From an uncultured Oscillospiraceae bacterium (lineage in GTDB: Bacteria > Bacillota > Clostridia > Oscillospirales > Oscillospiraceae): a stretch of DNA of 64,000 nucleotides. Where the stretch lies: the NCBI GenBank assembly GCA_947626845.1, contig CANQTW010000008.1, positions 30,399 to 94,398 on the forward strand. Direction: 5' to 3'. This document shows, one piece after another, positions 47,009-59,356 of the stretch. Within the stretch, counting starts at the first letter, position 1, and every line of letters starts with the position of its first letter. A program made the position numbers and the translations under genes. The notes under the pieces are model-generated. The model was not told where the DNA came from and did no database searches. It was given only the letters and a program-made list of their open reading frames with translations.

Positions 47009-47248
47009 ATGGGTGAGATCGTTAGAGCCGCGGCTGTTCTCGGCGCGGGACTTTGCATGGGCATCGGGGCCATTGGGCCGGCTCTCGGCGAGGGCAATGC
47101 CGTGGGAAAGGCGCTGGAGGGCATGGCCCGTCAGCCGGAGGCCGCGGGGACCCTGCGTACCAACATGATCCTGGGCTGCGCCATCACCGAGTCCACGGGC
47201 ATCTACTCCCTTGTCATCGCGATCCTGCTGATCTTCGCGGTCCGGTAA
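47009..47248 (+). CDS. atpE: ATP synthase subunit c, sodium-type two-carboxylate motif
   Basis: 79 residues, two helices. The C-terminal helix has TESTGIYSLVIAILL with the ion-binding glutamate, S, T and Y of sodium-binding c rings. In the first helix the usual glutamine of GVGQG is glutamate (GPALGEGNAVGKALEGMARQPE), giving two carboxylates as described for Fusobacterium. Sodium coupling is therefore likely. CAGGAGG precedes ATG 47009, the strongest site in the operon. Confidence 0.94.
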   Translation: MGEIVRAAAVLGAGLCMGIGAIGPALGEGNAVGKALEGMARQPEAAGTLRTNMILGCAITESTGIYSLVIAILLIFAVR

Positions 47249-47290
47249 GCCTTGCTTACAGGGTTATTTTCACCGGAAGGAGTGAGCGGC

Positions 47291-47818
47291 TTGCTGATTT
47301 TAACAGAGGTCACACAATTTGAAAGCCTGGTGGGCGTGAACCCCTGGACCGCGCTCTTTACCTTCTGCAACATGATCATCACCTTCCTCCTTTTGAAGAA
47401 GTTTCTCTTCAAGCCTGTGAAGAAGATGATCGATGAGCGGCAGAAGGAGATCGACGACATGTACCGGGAGGCGCAGGCCTCCAAGGACGAGGCGGCCAGG
47501 CTCCAGGCGGATTATGAGGAGCATCTGAGCTCCGCCAGGGCCGAGCGGGACGAGATCCTGCGGGACGCGGTGTCCCGCGCCCGAAAACGGGAGACGGAAA
47601 TCCTGACGGAGGCCAAGTCCGACGCCGCCGCCCTGCTGGCCAAGGCCGAGAGCGACATCGCCCAGGAGAAGAAAAAGGCCCTCAACGAGGTGAAAAACGA
47701 GATCTCCTCCATCTCCATCTCCATCGCCGCCCAGGTGGTGGGCCGGGAGATCAGCGAGGCCGATCACGCCCGCCTTGTTTCGGACTTCATCGGGAAATTA
47801 GGTGAGGGCGATGACTGA
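47291..47818 (+). CDS. atpF: ATP synthase subunit b
   Basis: 175 residues from TTG 47291 (AAGGAG eight bases before). One N-terminal membrane span (ALFTFCNMIITFLLLKKFLF) and a long charged coiled coil: the peripheral stalk. Overlaps atpH by 8 bases. Confidence 0.92.
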   Translation: MLILTEVTQFESLVGVNPWTALFTFCNMIITFLLLKKFLFKPVKKMIDERQKEIDDMYREAQASKDEAARLQADYEEHLSSARAERDEILRDAVSRARKRETEILTEAKSDAAALLAKAESDIAQEKKKALNEVKNEISSISISIAAQVVGREISEADHARLVSDFIGKLGEGDD

Positions 47819-48350
47819 CTTTGCCAGGATCTACGGCGGTTCCCTCTATGAGCTGGCCCTTGAGGAGGGCCTGACGGGGGAGCTTCTGTCCCAGCTTGAG
47901 CTTTGCGCCGGTATCTTAGAGGGGACGCCGGAGTATACGCGCTTTCTGAGTACGCCCGCCGTCACCAAGGAGGCCAGAAGGGCCGCCGTGGACGAGAGCT
48001 TCGGCGCCCAGGCGCACCCCTATGTGACGGGGTTTATGAAGCTGCTGGTGGACCGGGGACGGGCGCGGGAGTTTTCCGGCTGTGTCCGGGCCTTCCGGGA
48101 GCGCTACAACGAGGACAACGGCATCTTGGAGGTGACCGTCACCACCGCCGTGGCGCTGACGGAGCCTGTCCGGAAAAAGCTTTTGGAGAAGCTGACGGGC
48201 TTGTTCGGCAAGAAGATCGTGCTGGAGGAGAAAACGGACCCCGACGTGCTGGGCGGTATGCGCCTGGAGTGCGCCGGAAAGCGGTACGACGGCACGGTGC
48301 GGGACAGGCTGGACAGAATCCAGCGCGGGCTTCGGGAGACGGTGCTGTGA
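47811..48350 (+). CDS. atpH: ATP synthase subunit delta
   Basis: 179 residues. Joins the b stalk to the F1 head. N-terminal DFARIYGGSLYELALEEG and C-terminal EEKTDPDVLGGMRLECAGKR are typical. ATG 47811 is used; GTG 47802 is possible. Confidence 0.93.
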   Translation: MTDFARIYGGSLYELALEEGLTGELLSQLELCAGILEGTPEYTRFLSTPAVTKEARRAAVDESFGAQAHPYVTGFMKLLVDRGRAREFSGCVRAFRERYNEDNGILEVTVTTAVALTEPVRKKLLEKLTGLFGKKIVLEEKTDPDVLGGMRLECAGKRYDGTVRDRLDRIQRGLRETVL

Positions 48351-48374
48351 CGGGGAACGGGAGGGTTTGGTACC

Positions 48375-48495
48375 CTCCCCTACGGCGTCGTCGCGGAACC
48401 GGCTTAACCGCGCCCTCCAAGCATTCGGGCTCAGGCGCACGGTTCGCTCCTCCTTTCCCCATCGGGCGACAGCCCGATGGGGGACCCAATGAGTG
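48375..48495 (+). repeat. P4 repeat, copy 5, between atpH and atpA
   Basis: CGTCGTCGCGGAACCGGCTT, AACCGCGCCCTCC, CTCAGGCGCACGGTTCGCTC, CTCCTTTCCCCATCGGGC, GACAGCCCGATGGGG. Lies in the 213-base gap within the operon. Confidence 0.8.
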
Positions 48496-48563
48496 TACAT
48501 GTAGGGGCCAGAACCCGCCCGCCGTTGACAGAGCGGTTACATTTTTTGTAGGAGAGTTATACC

Positions 48564-50072
48564 ATGGAACTGAAACCAGAGGAGATAACCAGGATCATCA
48601 AGGCCCAGATCAAGAACTATTCCAAGCTCATCGAGGAGAGCGAGACGGGCACCGTCATACTGGTGGGCGACGGCATCGCCAGGGCGTCGGGCCTGACGAA
48701 CTGCCTGATGAACGAGCTTGTTGAATTCCCCAACGGCGAGTTTGGCATGGCCCAGAACCTGGAGGAGAACTCCGTATCCATCGTCATTCTGGGGTCCGAC
48801 GCCGGCATCCGCGAGGGGGATCAGGTGAAGCGCACGGGCCGCGTGGTCTCCGTCCCTGTGGGGGAGGCCCTGATCGGGCGCGTGGTGGACGCCCTGGGAC
48901 AGCCCATCGACGGCAAGGGCGAGATCGACGCCGTTCGGTTCGATCCCATCGAGGCCCCGGCCCCCGGCATCATCGAGCGCAAGAGCGTCTCCGTGCCGCT
49001 CCAGACGGGCATCAAGGCCATCGACTCCATGATCCCCATTGGCCGCGGCCAGCGGGAGCTGATCATCGGCGACAGGCAGACGGGCAAGTCCACCATCGCC
49101 ATCGACACCATCATCAACCAGAAGGGCAAGGACTGCCTGTGCATCTATGTGGCCATCGGGCAGAAGCGCTCCACCGTGGCCCAGGTGGTCGCCACCTTGG
49201 AGGCGGCGGGGGCCATGGATTACACCACCGTGGTATCCGCCACGGCCTCGGAGCTGGCCCCCATGCAGTACATCGCCCCCTACTCCGGCTGCACCATGGG
49301 CGAGTATTTCATGAAGCAGGGGAAGGACGTGCTGGTGATCTACGACGATCTCAGTAAGCACGCGGTAGCCTACCGGGCCATCTCCCTGCTGATCCGGAGG
49401 CCTCCCGGACGGGAGGCGTACCCCGGCGACGTGTTCTACCTCCACTCCCGTCTCCTTGAGCGGGCCGCCAGGATGGCCCCTGAGTACGGCGGAGGCTCCC
49501 TCACCGCCCTGCCCATCATCGAGACACAGGCGGGCGACGTGTCGGCCTATATCCCCACCAACGTTATCTCCATCACCGACGGACAAATTTTCCTGGAGAC
49601 GGAGCTTTTCCACTCCGGCATCATGCCCGCCGTGAACCCCGGCATCTCCGTCTCCCGCGTGGGCGGCTCCGCCCAGATCAAGGCCATGAAGAAGGTGGCG
49701 GGGTCCCTGAAGCTCATCTACTCCCAGTACCGGGAGCTCCAGTCCTTCGCCCAGTTCGGCTCGGACCTGGATCAGGACACCAAGGACCGGCTGGCCCAGG
49801 GCGAGCGGATCGTGGAGGTGCTGAAGCAGAAAAACGGCGCTCCCGTGGAGGTGGCTCATCAGGTGTGCATCTTCTACGCCGCCACAAACGGGTATCTGAA
49901 GGACATCGAGACAGAGAAAATTTCCGAATTTGAGCAGGGCCTGTACACCTACATGGACGAGCACGGCTACGACGTGCTGTCCGCCATCCGTGAGACCGGC
50001 AAGCTGGAGCCGGAGACGGAGGAGGAGCTGAAGGCCTGCATCTCCAAATATATCGAGATCTTCAACAAGTGA
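48564..50072 (+). CDS. atpA: ATP synthase subunit alpha
   Basis: 502 residues, normal length. Non-catalytic nucleotide-binding subunit of F1. Walker [23 protein letters not shown], and the ADSPECIAL-type [17 protein letters not shown] signature. GTAGGAG precedes ATG 48564. Confidence 0.97.
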   Translation: MELKPEEITRIIKAQIKNYSKLIEESETGTVILVGDGIARASGLTNCLMNELVEFPNGEFGMAQNLEENSVSIVILGSDAGIREGDQVKRTGRVVSVPVGEALIGRVVDALGQPIDGKGEIDAVRFDPIEAPAPGIIERKSVSVPLQTGIKAIDSMIPIGRGQRELIIGDRQTGKSTIAIDTIINQKGKDCLCIYVAIGQKRSTVAQVVATLEAAGAMDYTTVVSATASELAPMQYIAPYSGCTMGEYFMKQGKDVLVIYDDLSKHAVAYRAISLLIRRPPGREAYPGDVFYLHSRLLERAARMAPEYGGGSLTALPIIETQAGDVSAYIPTNVISITDGQIFLETELFHSGIMPAVNPGISVSRVGGSAQIKAMKKVAGSLKLIYSQYRELQSFAQFGSDLDQDTKDRLAQGERIVEVLKQKNGAPVEVAHQVCIFYAATNGYLKDIETEKISEFEQGLYTYMDEHGYDVLSAIRETGKLEPETEEELKACISKYIEIFNK

Positions 50073-50089
50073 GGGGGAGGTGAGTCACA

Positions 50090-52400
<2,311 letters not shown>

Positions 52401-52405
52401 CCGGC

Positions 52406-52816
52406 ATGGCGACCTTCAAGCTGAAAATCGTCACCCCGGACGGGGCGATGTTTGACGGGGAGGCCCAGAGCCTCACCGTGCGGACCGTGGAGGGCGACGT
52501 GTGTATCCTGCCGGGACATATCAACTTCCTCACCGCCCTGGGCATGGGGGAGGCCAAGGTCGTCTCCGCCGGCGGGGAGGCCCGCCGCGCCGCGTGCATC
52601 GGCGGGATGCTGTCGGTGAACGGGGACCGGGTGACGCTGGCGCCCACCACCTTTGAGTGGGCCGACCAGATCGACCTTCGGCGGGCGGAGTTCGCCAGGG
52701 ATCAGGCCCAGGAGAAGCTGGCCCACCGGGAGAAGCTCAACGACCATGAGTTTGCCATCGCCGAGGCGAAGCTGAAGCGGGCGCTGGTGCGCTCCAGCGT
52801 GGCCAGCAGAAGATGA
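52406..52816 (+). CDS. atpC: ATP synthase subunit epsilon
   Basis: 136 residues: N-terminal beta sandwich (LKIVTPDGAMFDGEAQSLTV, VCILPGHINFLTAL) and C-terminal helical hairpin. Inhibitory and rotor subunit; last gene of the operon. Confidence 0.95.
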   Translation: MATFKLKIVTPDGAMFDGEAQSLTVRTVEGDVCILPGHINFLTALGMGEAKVVSAGGEARRAACIGGMLSVNGDRVTLAPTTFEWADQIDLRRAEFARDQAQEKLAHREKLNDHEFAIAEAKLKRALVRSSVASRR

Positions 52817-52854
52817 CTGCCCGAACCGGGCGTGGGGTGCCGGTACCCCGGCGG

Positions 52855-53060
52855 GGGTTATAAGGTTTCCGCCCTTATAGGGCGGAGGGATTTGCTTTCT
52901 CCTCTTTTGTGTTGACAAAAGAGGAGAAAGCAACAAAGAGGAGAAAAACAACCAGGGGAGGGATTTCGCTTTTCCCTCCCCTGGACCCCACCTTTTAAAA
53001 CGACCACACAGGGGCCTGCGGGCCCCTATGTGGAGAACCCCGGGGACGCCCGCGGGAAGG
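52855..53060. repeat. P2 repeat, copy 4
   Basis: In the 445-base gap after atpC. CCGCCCTTATAGGGCGG, CTTTCTCCTCTTTTGT / ACAAAAGAGGAGAAAG, ACCAGGGGAGGG / CCCTCCCCTGG, CACAGGGGCC / GGCCCCTATGTG and GGGGACGCCCGCGGG. The second and later hairpins have arms changed relative to copy 1 yet still paired. Confidence 0.85.
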
Positions 53061-53124
53061 CGGGGGAGGGGGGATTTCACCCGCACTTTAATTCTTCCTA
53101 ATTCCCAACGAATTACGCACATCA

Positions 53125-53260
53125 TATCTGTAGGGGCCGCCTCTCTTGGCGGCCCGCCGTATTTTCGGGGCACCCATTCAAAAAAGGTTGCGGCTCCGCT
53201 GCCATTGAAAATGACGGGCCGCCTGGAGAGGCGGCCCGTCCGCCGTTAAGGCGGACACCT
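53125..53260. repeat. GGCGGCCC-type hairpin repeats
   Basis: GGGCCGCC..GGCGGCCC segments around 53130-53160 and 53215-53240, and the inverted GCGGCTCCGC block at 53188. Related to the 44.3-44.9 kb cluster. It lies just past the end of ribF and may form its 3-prime end. Confidence 0.55.
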
Positions 53261-53261
53261 T

Positions 53262-54197
53262 TTATTTCCAGTCCGGGTAGTCGAAGGGGTCGATGGGGTT
53301 GCGGTCAAAGAAGCGGAGGGTCTGGGCGGCGTCGGCGCGGATCTGGTCGCGCAGGAGCTCGATCCTGTCGAATTTTTGCTCGTCCCGGAGGAAGCTGTAA
53401 AATTCCACCCGTATCTGACAGCCGTAGAGATTCCCGCTGAAGCCCAGCAGGTGGCTCTCCACGCTGACGGCCTCCTGGCCGCTGACGGTGGGGCGGACGC
53501 CGATGTTGGTGACGGCGGGGACGCGAAGGCCGGTTTTCAGGATGTGGGCCTCGGCTATGTAGACGCCGTGGCGGGGGACGAGGACCCCCTCCTCAAAGCG
53601 CATGTTGACGGTGGGCGTGCCCAGCGTCCTGCCGAAGCGGTAGCCGTGGCGCACGGTGTCCGTCAGCAGGTGGCGGTGGCCCAGAAGCTCGCCGGCCCGA
53701 CGGCACTGGCCCTCCAGAAGCAGGGAGCGGACGCGGGTGGAGCTGATAGGCTCCCCGTCCGCCAGGACAGGCGGCACGATCTGACAGCCCAAGGACAGGG
53801 CGGCGCACTTCTCCCGCAGAAGGCCGGCGGTGCCGGCGCCCAGGTAACCGAAGCGGAAGTCGCTGCCGGCCACCAGGCACACGGCGCCGAAGTCGGTCTT
53901 CAGCCACTCCACGAACCGGTCCCAGGCCATATGCCGCAGCTCGTCATCAAAGTGCAGGAAGATGAGGTCGTCGATGCCGTAGAGCCGCCGCATGATGTCC
54001 GCCCGATCCAGGGGGGAGTTGATCATGGGGACGGGGCGTCCGTCCGCCGTCTTGCAGGGGGGCGTGTCGAAGGAGATGACGGCGGGGGCGACGTTGTATT
54101 GGCGGGCCAGCTCACAGGTGGCCCGCAGAAGGGCGGCGTGGCCCAGATGGACGCCGTCGAAAAAGCCCAGGGCGATGACCCGCTGACCTTTTTCCAA
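53262..54197 (-). CDS. ribF: Riboflavin kinase / FAD synthetase
   Basis: 311 residues from TTG 54197 (GAGGTGA upstream). N-terminal FAD synthetase: ALGFFDGVHLGHAALL, SDFRFGYLGAG, ISSTRVRSLL. C-terminal flavokinase: HGYRFGRTLGTPTVNM, VPRHGVYIAEA, AVTNIGVRPT. Makes FMN and FAD in the cytoplasm. Last gene of the nusA-infB operon and adjacent to truB, a common arrangement. Confidence 0.95.
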   Translation of the reverse strand: MEKGQRVIALGFFDGVHLGHAALLRATCELARQYNVAPAVISFDTPPCKTADGRPVPMINSPLDRADIMRRLYGIDDLIFLHFDDELRHMAWDRFVEWLKTDFGAVCLVAGSDFRFGYLGAGTAGLLREKCAALSLGCQIVPPVLADGEPISSTRVRSLLLEGQCRRAGELLGHRHLLTDTVRHGYRFGRTLGTPTVNMRFEEGVLVPRHGVYIAEAHILKTGLRVPAVTNIGVRPTVSGQEAVSVESHLLGFSGNLYGCQIRVEFYSFLRDEQKFDRIELLRDQIRADAAQTLRFFDRNPIDPFDYPDWK

Positions 54198-55070
54198 TCA
54201 AATCACCTCGAAAAAACTCTTGACGGTCCGCAGCGCGCCGTTTTCCGCCTTTCCCACCAGCAGGAACGCGCCGGAGGGGGCGTAGACCCGGTACAGGCCG
54301 GCGGGCAGCTCTATAGGGAAGGGGGCGCCGCTGCGGCATTTGCGCTCCTGGGCCTCCGACACCGTGACGGCGGGGAGGGCGGAAAAGAGGCTGTCCACGG
54401 GGAGAAGGAGGCCGCCCAGATCGCCTTTTTGGGCCTGCTCCACCACCTGGGAGAGGGGGTGGGCGGCGTCGATGCCGAAGGCGCCGGCACGGGTGCGCCG
54501 GAGGGATGCCATCACGCCGCCGCAGCCCAGGCGCTGGCCGATGTCGTGGCAGAGAGTGCGGATGTAGGTGCCCTTGGAACATTCCACATCCAGAAAATAG
54601 CCATCCTCTGTCCGGCCCAGGCAGGTCAGGGAGTAGACGGTCACCTCCCGCGGGGGACGCTCCACGCTCTCCCCCCGTCGGGCCAGCTCGTAGAGCTTCC
54701 TGCCGCCGATCTTGACGGCGGAGTACATGGGCGGGATCTGCCGGATGGGGCCGGTGAAGGCGGGGAGAAGGTCAAGGAGGCAGGACTCCGTCACGTGGAC
54801 CGGGTGGGTCTCCAGGACGGTCCCGCTGATATCCTGGGTGTCGGTGACCAGCCCTAAACGGAGGAGGGCGGTGTAGCGCTTGCGGTCATTCTCCGCAAAT
54901 TCCACGGCGCGGGTGGCCCGCCCCACGAAAACGGGCAGGACGCCGGTAGCCAGGGGGTCCAGGGTGCCGGAGTGGCCCACGCGCTTTTCATGCAGGACCC
55001 CCCGAAGCTTGGCGCAGACGTCCTGGCTTGTCCACCCGGAGGGCTTGTCGATGACGATGATGCCGTTCAT
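54198..55070 (-). CDS. truB: tRNA pseudouridine(55) synthase
   Basis: 290 residues. Catalytic aspartate in GHSGTLDPLATGVLPV; IIVIDKPSGWTSQDVC at the N-terminus; KGTYIRTLCHDIG. Modifies the T-loop of tRNA. Starts 4 bases after the nrnA stop. Confidence 0.96.
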   Translation of the reverse strand: MNGIIVIDKPSGWTSQDVCAKLRGVLHEKRVGHSGTLDPLATGVLPVFVGRATRAVEFAENDRKRYTALLRLGLVTDTQDISGTVLETHPVHVTESCLLDLLPAFTGPIRQIPPMYSAVKIGGRKLYELARRGESVERPPREVTVYSLTCLGRTEDGYFLDVECSKGTYIRTLCHDIGQRLGCGGVMASLRRTRAGAFGIDAAHPLSQVVEQAQKGDLGGLLLPVDSLFSALPAVTVSEAQERKCRSGAPFPIELPAGLYRVYAPSGAFLLVGKAENGALRTVKSFFEVI

Positions 55071-55073
55071 AGT

Positions 55074-56024
55074 TCAAACATCCGCGCTGGCGTTCAGCGC
55101 CGCTTCGATAGGCGGGAGAAGCAGGGCCAACGCCGTCTCCGGGTCCGCCTTGACAGTACAGCCGGCGGCCATGGCGTGGCCGCCGCCGCCGAAGAGCTTC
55201 GCGATCTCGGAGACGTTGACGCGCCGGCCGGAACGGAGGGAGACACGGCTGGCGCCGTCGCTGTTTTCACGGATGGTGACGCTGACCTGATGGCCCTCTA
55301 ACTTCCCGGCCAGGGCGGCGATATCGTCCATGTCGTTTTCCGTGACGCCGGCGCTTTTTACCATGTCAAGGGTTACCACGGCGGCCACGATCTGGCCGTC
55401 GTGGAAGGTGCGCAGGCCGGAGTAGATGGCCCCCTCCAGCTTCAGGCGGCCCTTGGAAAAGGTGCGGAAAAAGAGCCTTGAAAGGCCCGCCGTGTCGGCG
55501 CCCGCCCGAAACAGGGCCGCCGCGGTCAGGTAGGTATTTTCGTTGACGTTGGCGTACTGGAAGCAGCCGGTGTCGGTGGAGACGGCGATGTAGAGAAGGT
55601 CGGCCTCGGTCTTGTCTATCCCGCCGCACAGGGCCTCGATGAGCGTAAGGACGATCTCGCCGCAGGCGGCGCGGGAGGCGTCCAGCAGGGTATTTTCCGC
55701 AAAGCCGGAGTTGGAGGGGTGGTGATCCACGGCCAGCTCCACTTTTCCCTGAAAGCCCGCGGGGAAGAGGCTGGGGGAGGCGATATCCACGCTGACGGTG
55801 TGGTCAGGCGTAAAGTCCTTCCCGGCCAGAAAGGGGGCCAGGAAGGGGATGAATTTTTCGGTGATCTCGGCGTTGGGGTAAAGATACGCCCGCTTGCCCG
55901 CCCTCCGCAGGGCGTGACAGAGCGCCCCGGCGGAGCCAAGGGTGTCCCCGTCCGGGCGAGTGTGGGTCAAAAGGAGATAACCGTCGTTTTCCGTAAGCCA
56001 CCGGACGGCGTCACTCAGCGTCAT
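55074..56024 (-). CDS. nrnA: DHH phosphoesterase, nanoRNase/pAp phosphatase
   Basis: 316 residues. DHH motifs: LLTHTRPDGDTLGSAGAL, VDIASP, AVDHHPSN, DTGCFQYAN; DHHA1 domain with SLRSGRRVNVSEIAKLFGGGGHAMAAG. Degrades short RNA oligonucleotides. It overlaps rbfA by 14 bases. Confidence 0.94.
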   Translation of the reverse strand: MTLSDAVRWLTENDGYLLLTHTRPDGDTLGSAGALCHALRRAGKRAYLYPNAEITEKFIPFLAPFLAGKDFTPDHTVSVDIASPSLFPAGFQGKVELAVDHHPSNSGFAENTLLDASRAACGEIVLTLIEALCGGIDKTEADLLYIAVSTDTGCFQYANVNENTYLTAAALFRAGADTAGLSRLFFRTFSKGRLKLEGAIYSGLRTFHDGQIVAAVVTLDMVKSAGVTENDMDDIAALAGKLEGHQVSVTIRENSDGASRVSLRSGRRVNVSEIAKLFGGGGHAMAAGCTVKADPETALALLLPPIEAALNASADV

Positions 56025-56385
56025 CTTCCGTCTCCTCCTCGGATTTGATGTCCAGGGACGCCAGGAGGGAGTTGATATGCGCGCCCTCCTCGATGGAGTG
56101 GTCCATGATGAAGGTGAGCTCCGGGGTGTTGCGCAGACGGAGCCGCTGGCCCAGCTCCCGGCGGAGCCACCCGGAGGCGGATTTCAGCCCCTGCTTTAAG
56201 GCCTTGGCGTCCTCCAGCCCCAAGACACTGAGATAGACCTTGCAGTACTTGAGGTCGCCGCTGGTCTCACAGGCCGTAACGGACATGAGGCCCTGGTGTA
56301 TCCGCGGGTCCTTGACCTCCCGGAGAAGCTTGTCCATGCACAGGCGGATGTCCTCGTTGATACGGTTTATATGATTGGAAGGCAT
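56011..56385 (-). CDS. rbfA: Ribosome-binding factor A
   Basis: 124 residues. KH-type fold: NEDIRLCMDKLLREVKDPRI, KVYLSVLG, LRLRNTPELTFIMDHSIEEG. Assists 30S maturation. AAAGGA precedes ATG 56385. Acidic tail EEETEDDAE. Confidence 0.95.
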   Translation of the reverse strand: MPSNHINRINEDIRLCMDKLLREVKDPRIHQGLMSVTACETSGDLKYCKVYLSVLGLEDAKALKQGLKSASGWLRRELGQRLRLRNTPELTFIMDHSIEEGAHINSLLASLDIKSEEETEDDAE

Positions 56386-56404
56386 GATGATCGATCCTTT
56401 CTGA

Positions 56405-56510
56405 AACCTTGATAAAAGATTTTTTCCAAGGACATGCGCCTTGGAAAAAATCCCTTAAACGGTTTTTGACAAGCGGCTTTGAAGCCCGCATAGCGGACTT
56501 CAAAGCCGGT
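56405..56510. repeat. Short P1-like repeat, copy G, inside the nusA operon
   Basis: GATTTTTTCCAAGG-ACATGCGC-CTTGGAAAAAATC hairpin, GGTTTTTGACAAGCGG, then GGCTTTGAAG..CTTCAAAGCC. It lies between infB and rbfA, both on the minus strand; if it terminates, it would reduce rbfA-nrnA-truB-ribF expression. Confidence 0.65.
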
Positions 56511-56513
56511 AAG

Positions 56514-58874
56514 TTATATCTGCTCCATGACGAAGCACTCGATGATGTCGCCGACCTTGACGTCGTTGAATTTGTCCACCTGCATACCGCATTCGTAGCC
56601 GGAGGCCACCTCGCGCACGTCATCCTTGAAGCGGCGGAGAGACGCCAGCTCCCCGTCGAAGATGATGACGTTGTCGCGGATGACGCGCACCTTGCAGCCG
56701 CGCTGGATCTTGCCGTCCAGCACATAACAGCCGCAGACGGTGCCCACCTTGGAGACCCGATAGGTCTCCCGCACCTCGGCGTGGCCCAGCTGGACCTCCC
56801 GGAATTTGGGGGCCAGCATACCCTTCATGGCGGCCTCGATCTCGCCGATGCAGTCGTAGATGATGCTGTAGAGCCGGATATCCACATGGCCTCTAACGGC
56901 GGATTCCCTGGCGGCGTTGTCGGGGCGGACGTTGAAGCCCACGATGATGGCACCGGAGGTGGAGGCCAGCATCACGTCGGATTCCGAGATGGCGCCCACG
57001 GCGGAGTGGATCACGCGGACCCGTACCTCCTCGTTGGTCAGCTTCTCAAGGCTGGCCTTGATGGCCTCGGCGGAGCCCTGGACGTCGGCCTTTACTATTA
57101 TGGGCAGTTCTTTCAGCTCGCCCTCCTTGATCTGGGCGAAAAGATCTTCCAGAGAGACCTTGCGGGCGCCGGTGTCGGGGGCGTTGCGGTTGGCCTTCCG
57201 CTCCTCGGCCAGCTCACGGGCCATGCGCTCGTCCGCCACGGCGTTGAAGATGTCGCCGGCGTCGGGCACCTCGTTCATGCCGGCGATCTCCACGGGGACG
57301 GAGGGGCCGGCCTGGGTGACGCGCTCGCCCTTGTCGTTCATCATGGTGCGCACGCGCCCCACCGCCGTGCCGGCGATGATGATATCGCCCTGCTTCAAGG
57401 TGCCGTTCTGCACCAGGACGGTCATGATGGGGCCGCGGCCCTTGTCGAGACGGGCCTCGATGACGACGCCGCGGGCCTCGCGGTTGGGGTTGGCCCGAAG
57501 CTCCTGTACCTCGGCGAGAACGACAAGATTTTCCAAAAGCTCCTGGACACCCTCGCCGGTCTTGGCGGAGATGGGACACACGATGGTGTCGCCGCCCCAC
57601 TCCTCCGGGACGATGTCGTACTCGGTGAGCTGCTGCTTGATGCGTTCGGGGTTGGCGCCGTGGACGTCCATCTTGTTGATGGCCACCACGATGGGAATTT
57701 TGGCGGCCTTGGCGTGGTTGATGGATTCGATGGTCTGGGGCATGATGCCGTCATCGGCGGCCACCACTAAGATGGCGATATCCGTGGCCATGGCGCCGCG
57801 GGCGCGCATGGAGGTGAAGGCCTCGTGGCCGGGGGTGTCCAGGAAGGTGATGGGGCTGCCGTTGACCATGACCCGGTAAGCGCCGATGTGCTGGGTGATG
57901 CCGCCGGCCTCGCCGGAGGCCACGTTGGAGGAACGAATCTTGTCGAGTAAGGAGGTCTTGCCGTGGTCCACGTGGCCCATGACCACCACCACGGGGGCGC
58001 GGGGCTGAAGCTCCTCGGCGGTATCCTGCCTGTCGTCGATCAGGCGCTCCTCGATGGTGACCACCACCTCGCGCTCCACCTTGCATCCCAGCTCCATGGC
58101 CACCAGGGCCGCGGTGTCGTAGTCGATGGTGTCGCTCACCGAGGCCATGACGCCCATTTTGATGAGGGATTTTACCACCTCGGCGCCGGTCTTCTTCATG
58201 CGGGAGGCCAGCTCGCCTACGCTGATCTCGTCGGGGATCTGGACCTTTACGGGGGCCTTCTTGGCCACCTCGAACTGGAGGCGTCTTAAACGGTCACGCT
58301 CCTCCTGACGGCGCTTGGCGGATTTGTCCTGGGCGGGATTGGTCCTCTGCTGGCCGCCCTTTTTCTTGATCTGCTCCTTGCCGCGTTTCATATTCTGGGC
58401 GCGCTCTCCGGCCATCTGGTCGAAGCGCTCGTCGTATTTTTCGATGTTGATGGTGACGCCGGAGGTGTCGATGACGCGCTTCTGCTTCTCCGGCCTGGGG
58501 GTGAACTGCTTTTCCTGCCTGGGCTTGGCCTGCTGCTGGGGCTGACCGGCGCTCTTGGCCTGGGGCGCGGCGGGCTTGGCGGGGGCTTTTTCGGCCTGGG
58601 CCTGGGACTCCGGGGCGGAGGCCTCCGGGGAGGGGGCGGCAGGCTCCGCCTTGGGGGCGGCGGGCGCTACATCGGCAAACACCTCCGCGATGGACTCCAT
58701 CTGGTGGTGCTGGGTCAGATACTCAAAAATGTAGTCAAGCTCCTGATTTTCAAGCACCTGCATATGATTTTTGGGCGTAGTGGCATACTTCGTCAGTATC
58801 TCCGTAACGACCTTCGTGGCGACCTTGAAATCCTTTGCCACCTCATGTACTCTGTACTTTACTACAACTGCCAT
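56514..58874 (-). CDS. infB: Translation initiation factor IF-2
   Basis: 786 residues. IF2-N domain 1-50, Ala/Pro/Gln-rich linker about 68-130, basic region to about 200, second IF2-N about 212-265, GTPase from about 295 with G1 GHVDHGKT (300-307), G3 DTPGH, G4 NKMD, then the C-terminal domains that bind initiator tRNA. AAAGGA precedes ATG 58874. Confidence 0.97.
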   Translation of the reverse strand: MAVVVKYRVHEVAKDFKVATKVVTEILTKYATTPKNHMQVLENQELDYIFEYLTQHHQMESIAEVFADVAPAAPKAEPAAPSPEASAPESQAQAEKAPAKPAAPQAKSAGQPQQQAKPRQEKQFTPRPEKQKRVIDTSGVTINIEKYDERFDQMAGERAQNMKRGKEQIKKKGGQQRTNPAQDKSAKRRQEERDRLRRLQFEVAKKAPVKVQIPDEISVGELASRMKKTGAEVVKSLIKMGVMASVSDTIDYDTAALVAMELGCKVEREVVVTIEERLIDDRQDTAEELQPRAPVVVVMGHVDHGKTSLLDKIRSSNVASGEAGGITQHIGAYRVMVNGSPITFLDTPGHEAFTSMRARGAMATDIAILVVAADDGIMPQTIESINHAKAAKIPIVVAINKMDVHGANPERIKQQLTEYDIVPEEWGGDTIVCPISAKTGEGVQELLENLVVLAEVQELRANPNREARGVVIEARLDKGRGPIMTVLVQNGTLKQGDIIIAGTAVGRVRTMMNDKGERVTQAGPSVPVEIAGMNEVPDAGDIFNAVADERMARELAEERKANRNAPDTGARKVSLEDLFAQIKEGELKELPIIVKADVQGSAEAIKASLEKLTNEEVRVRVIHSAVGAISESDVMLASTSGAIIVGFNVRPDNAARESAVRGHVDIRLYSIIYDCIGEIEAAMKGMLAPKFREVQLGHAEVRETYRVSKVGTVCGCYVLDGKIQRGCKVRVIRDNVIIFDGELASLRRFKDDVREVASGYECGMQVDKFNDVKVGDIIECFVMEQI

Positions 58875-58939
58875 ACTTGAAAAATCATCCTTTCAAAATG
58901 CTCGAAATATCTGTGAGGGTCCTGCAGGGGAAAGCGCGG

Positions 58940-59356
58940 TCATTTCTTTTTGCCGCGCCGGATATTGGCCAGATGCCGCCGGGCTTCCTTCTGCCGCTCC
59001 AGGAACTTTGCGTTCTTTTCGTTCAGGGCCTCTTCGATCTCAAGATACCCCTCCCGCTCCGCGGAGAGCTTGACGATGAAGGCGCTGGCAAAGGAGATGT
59101 CGGTAATGGCGGCGGCGCTGACGGGGCCTTTGCCCAGGGCCGCGCCCAGCGCCTCTTTGGTGTAGGGGAGGGCGGCTATGGGACAGTGGGCGGCGTTGGA
59201 GGCGTTCGTGGCGCGCGTCAGGGCGTTTTCGCCGGCGTCGGAGGCCGTCAGGATGACCTTGGCCTTTCCGGCGCGGGCGGCCATGGCGATGTATTCCTCC
59301 CCCAGCTCCACCTTGCCGGCCTTCATGGCAAGGCCCAGAAAACTGAGAGCGCTCAT
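58940..59356 (-). CDS. ylxQ: L7Ae-family RNA-binding protein YlxQ
   Basis: 138 residues. L7Ae/L30e fold: FLGLAMKAGKVELGEE, AKVILTASDAGENALTRAT, LGAALGKGPVSAAAI. The usual member of nusA operons; overlaps ylxR by 4 bases. The basic tail KEARRHLANIRRGKKK is longer than in the Bacillus protein. Confidence 0.9.
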   Translation of the reverse strand: MSALSFLGLAMKAGKVELGEEYIAMAARAGKAKVILTASDAGENALTRATNASNAAHCPIAALPYTKEALGAALGKGPVSAAAITDISFASAFIVKLSAEREGYLEIEEALNEKNAKFLERQKEARRHLANIRRGKKK

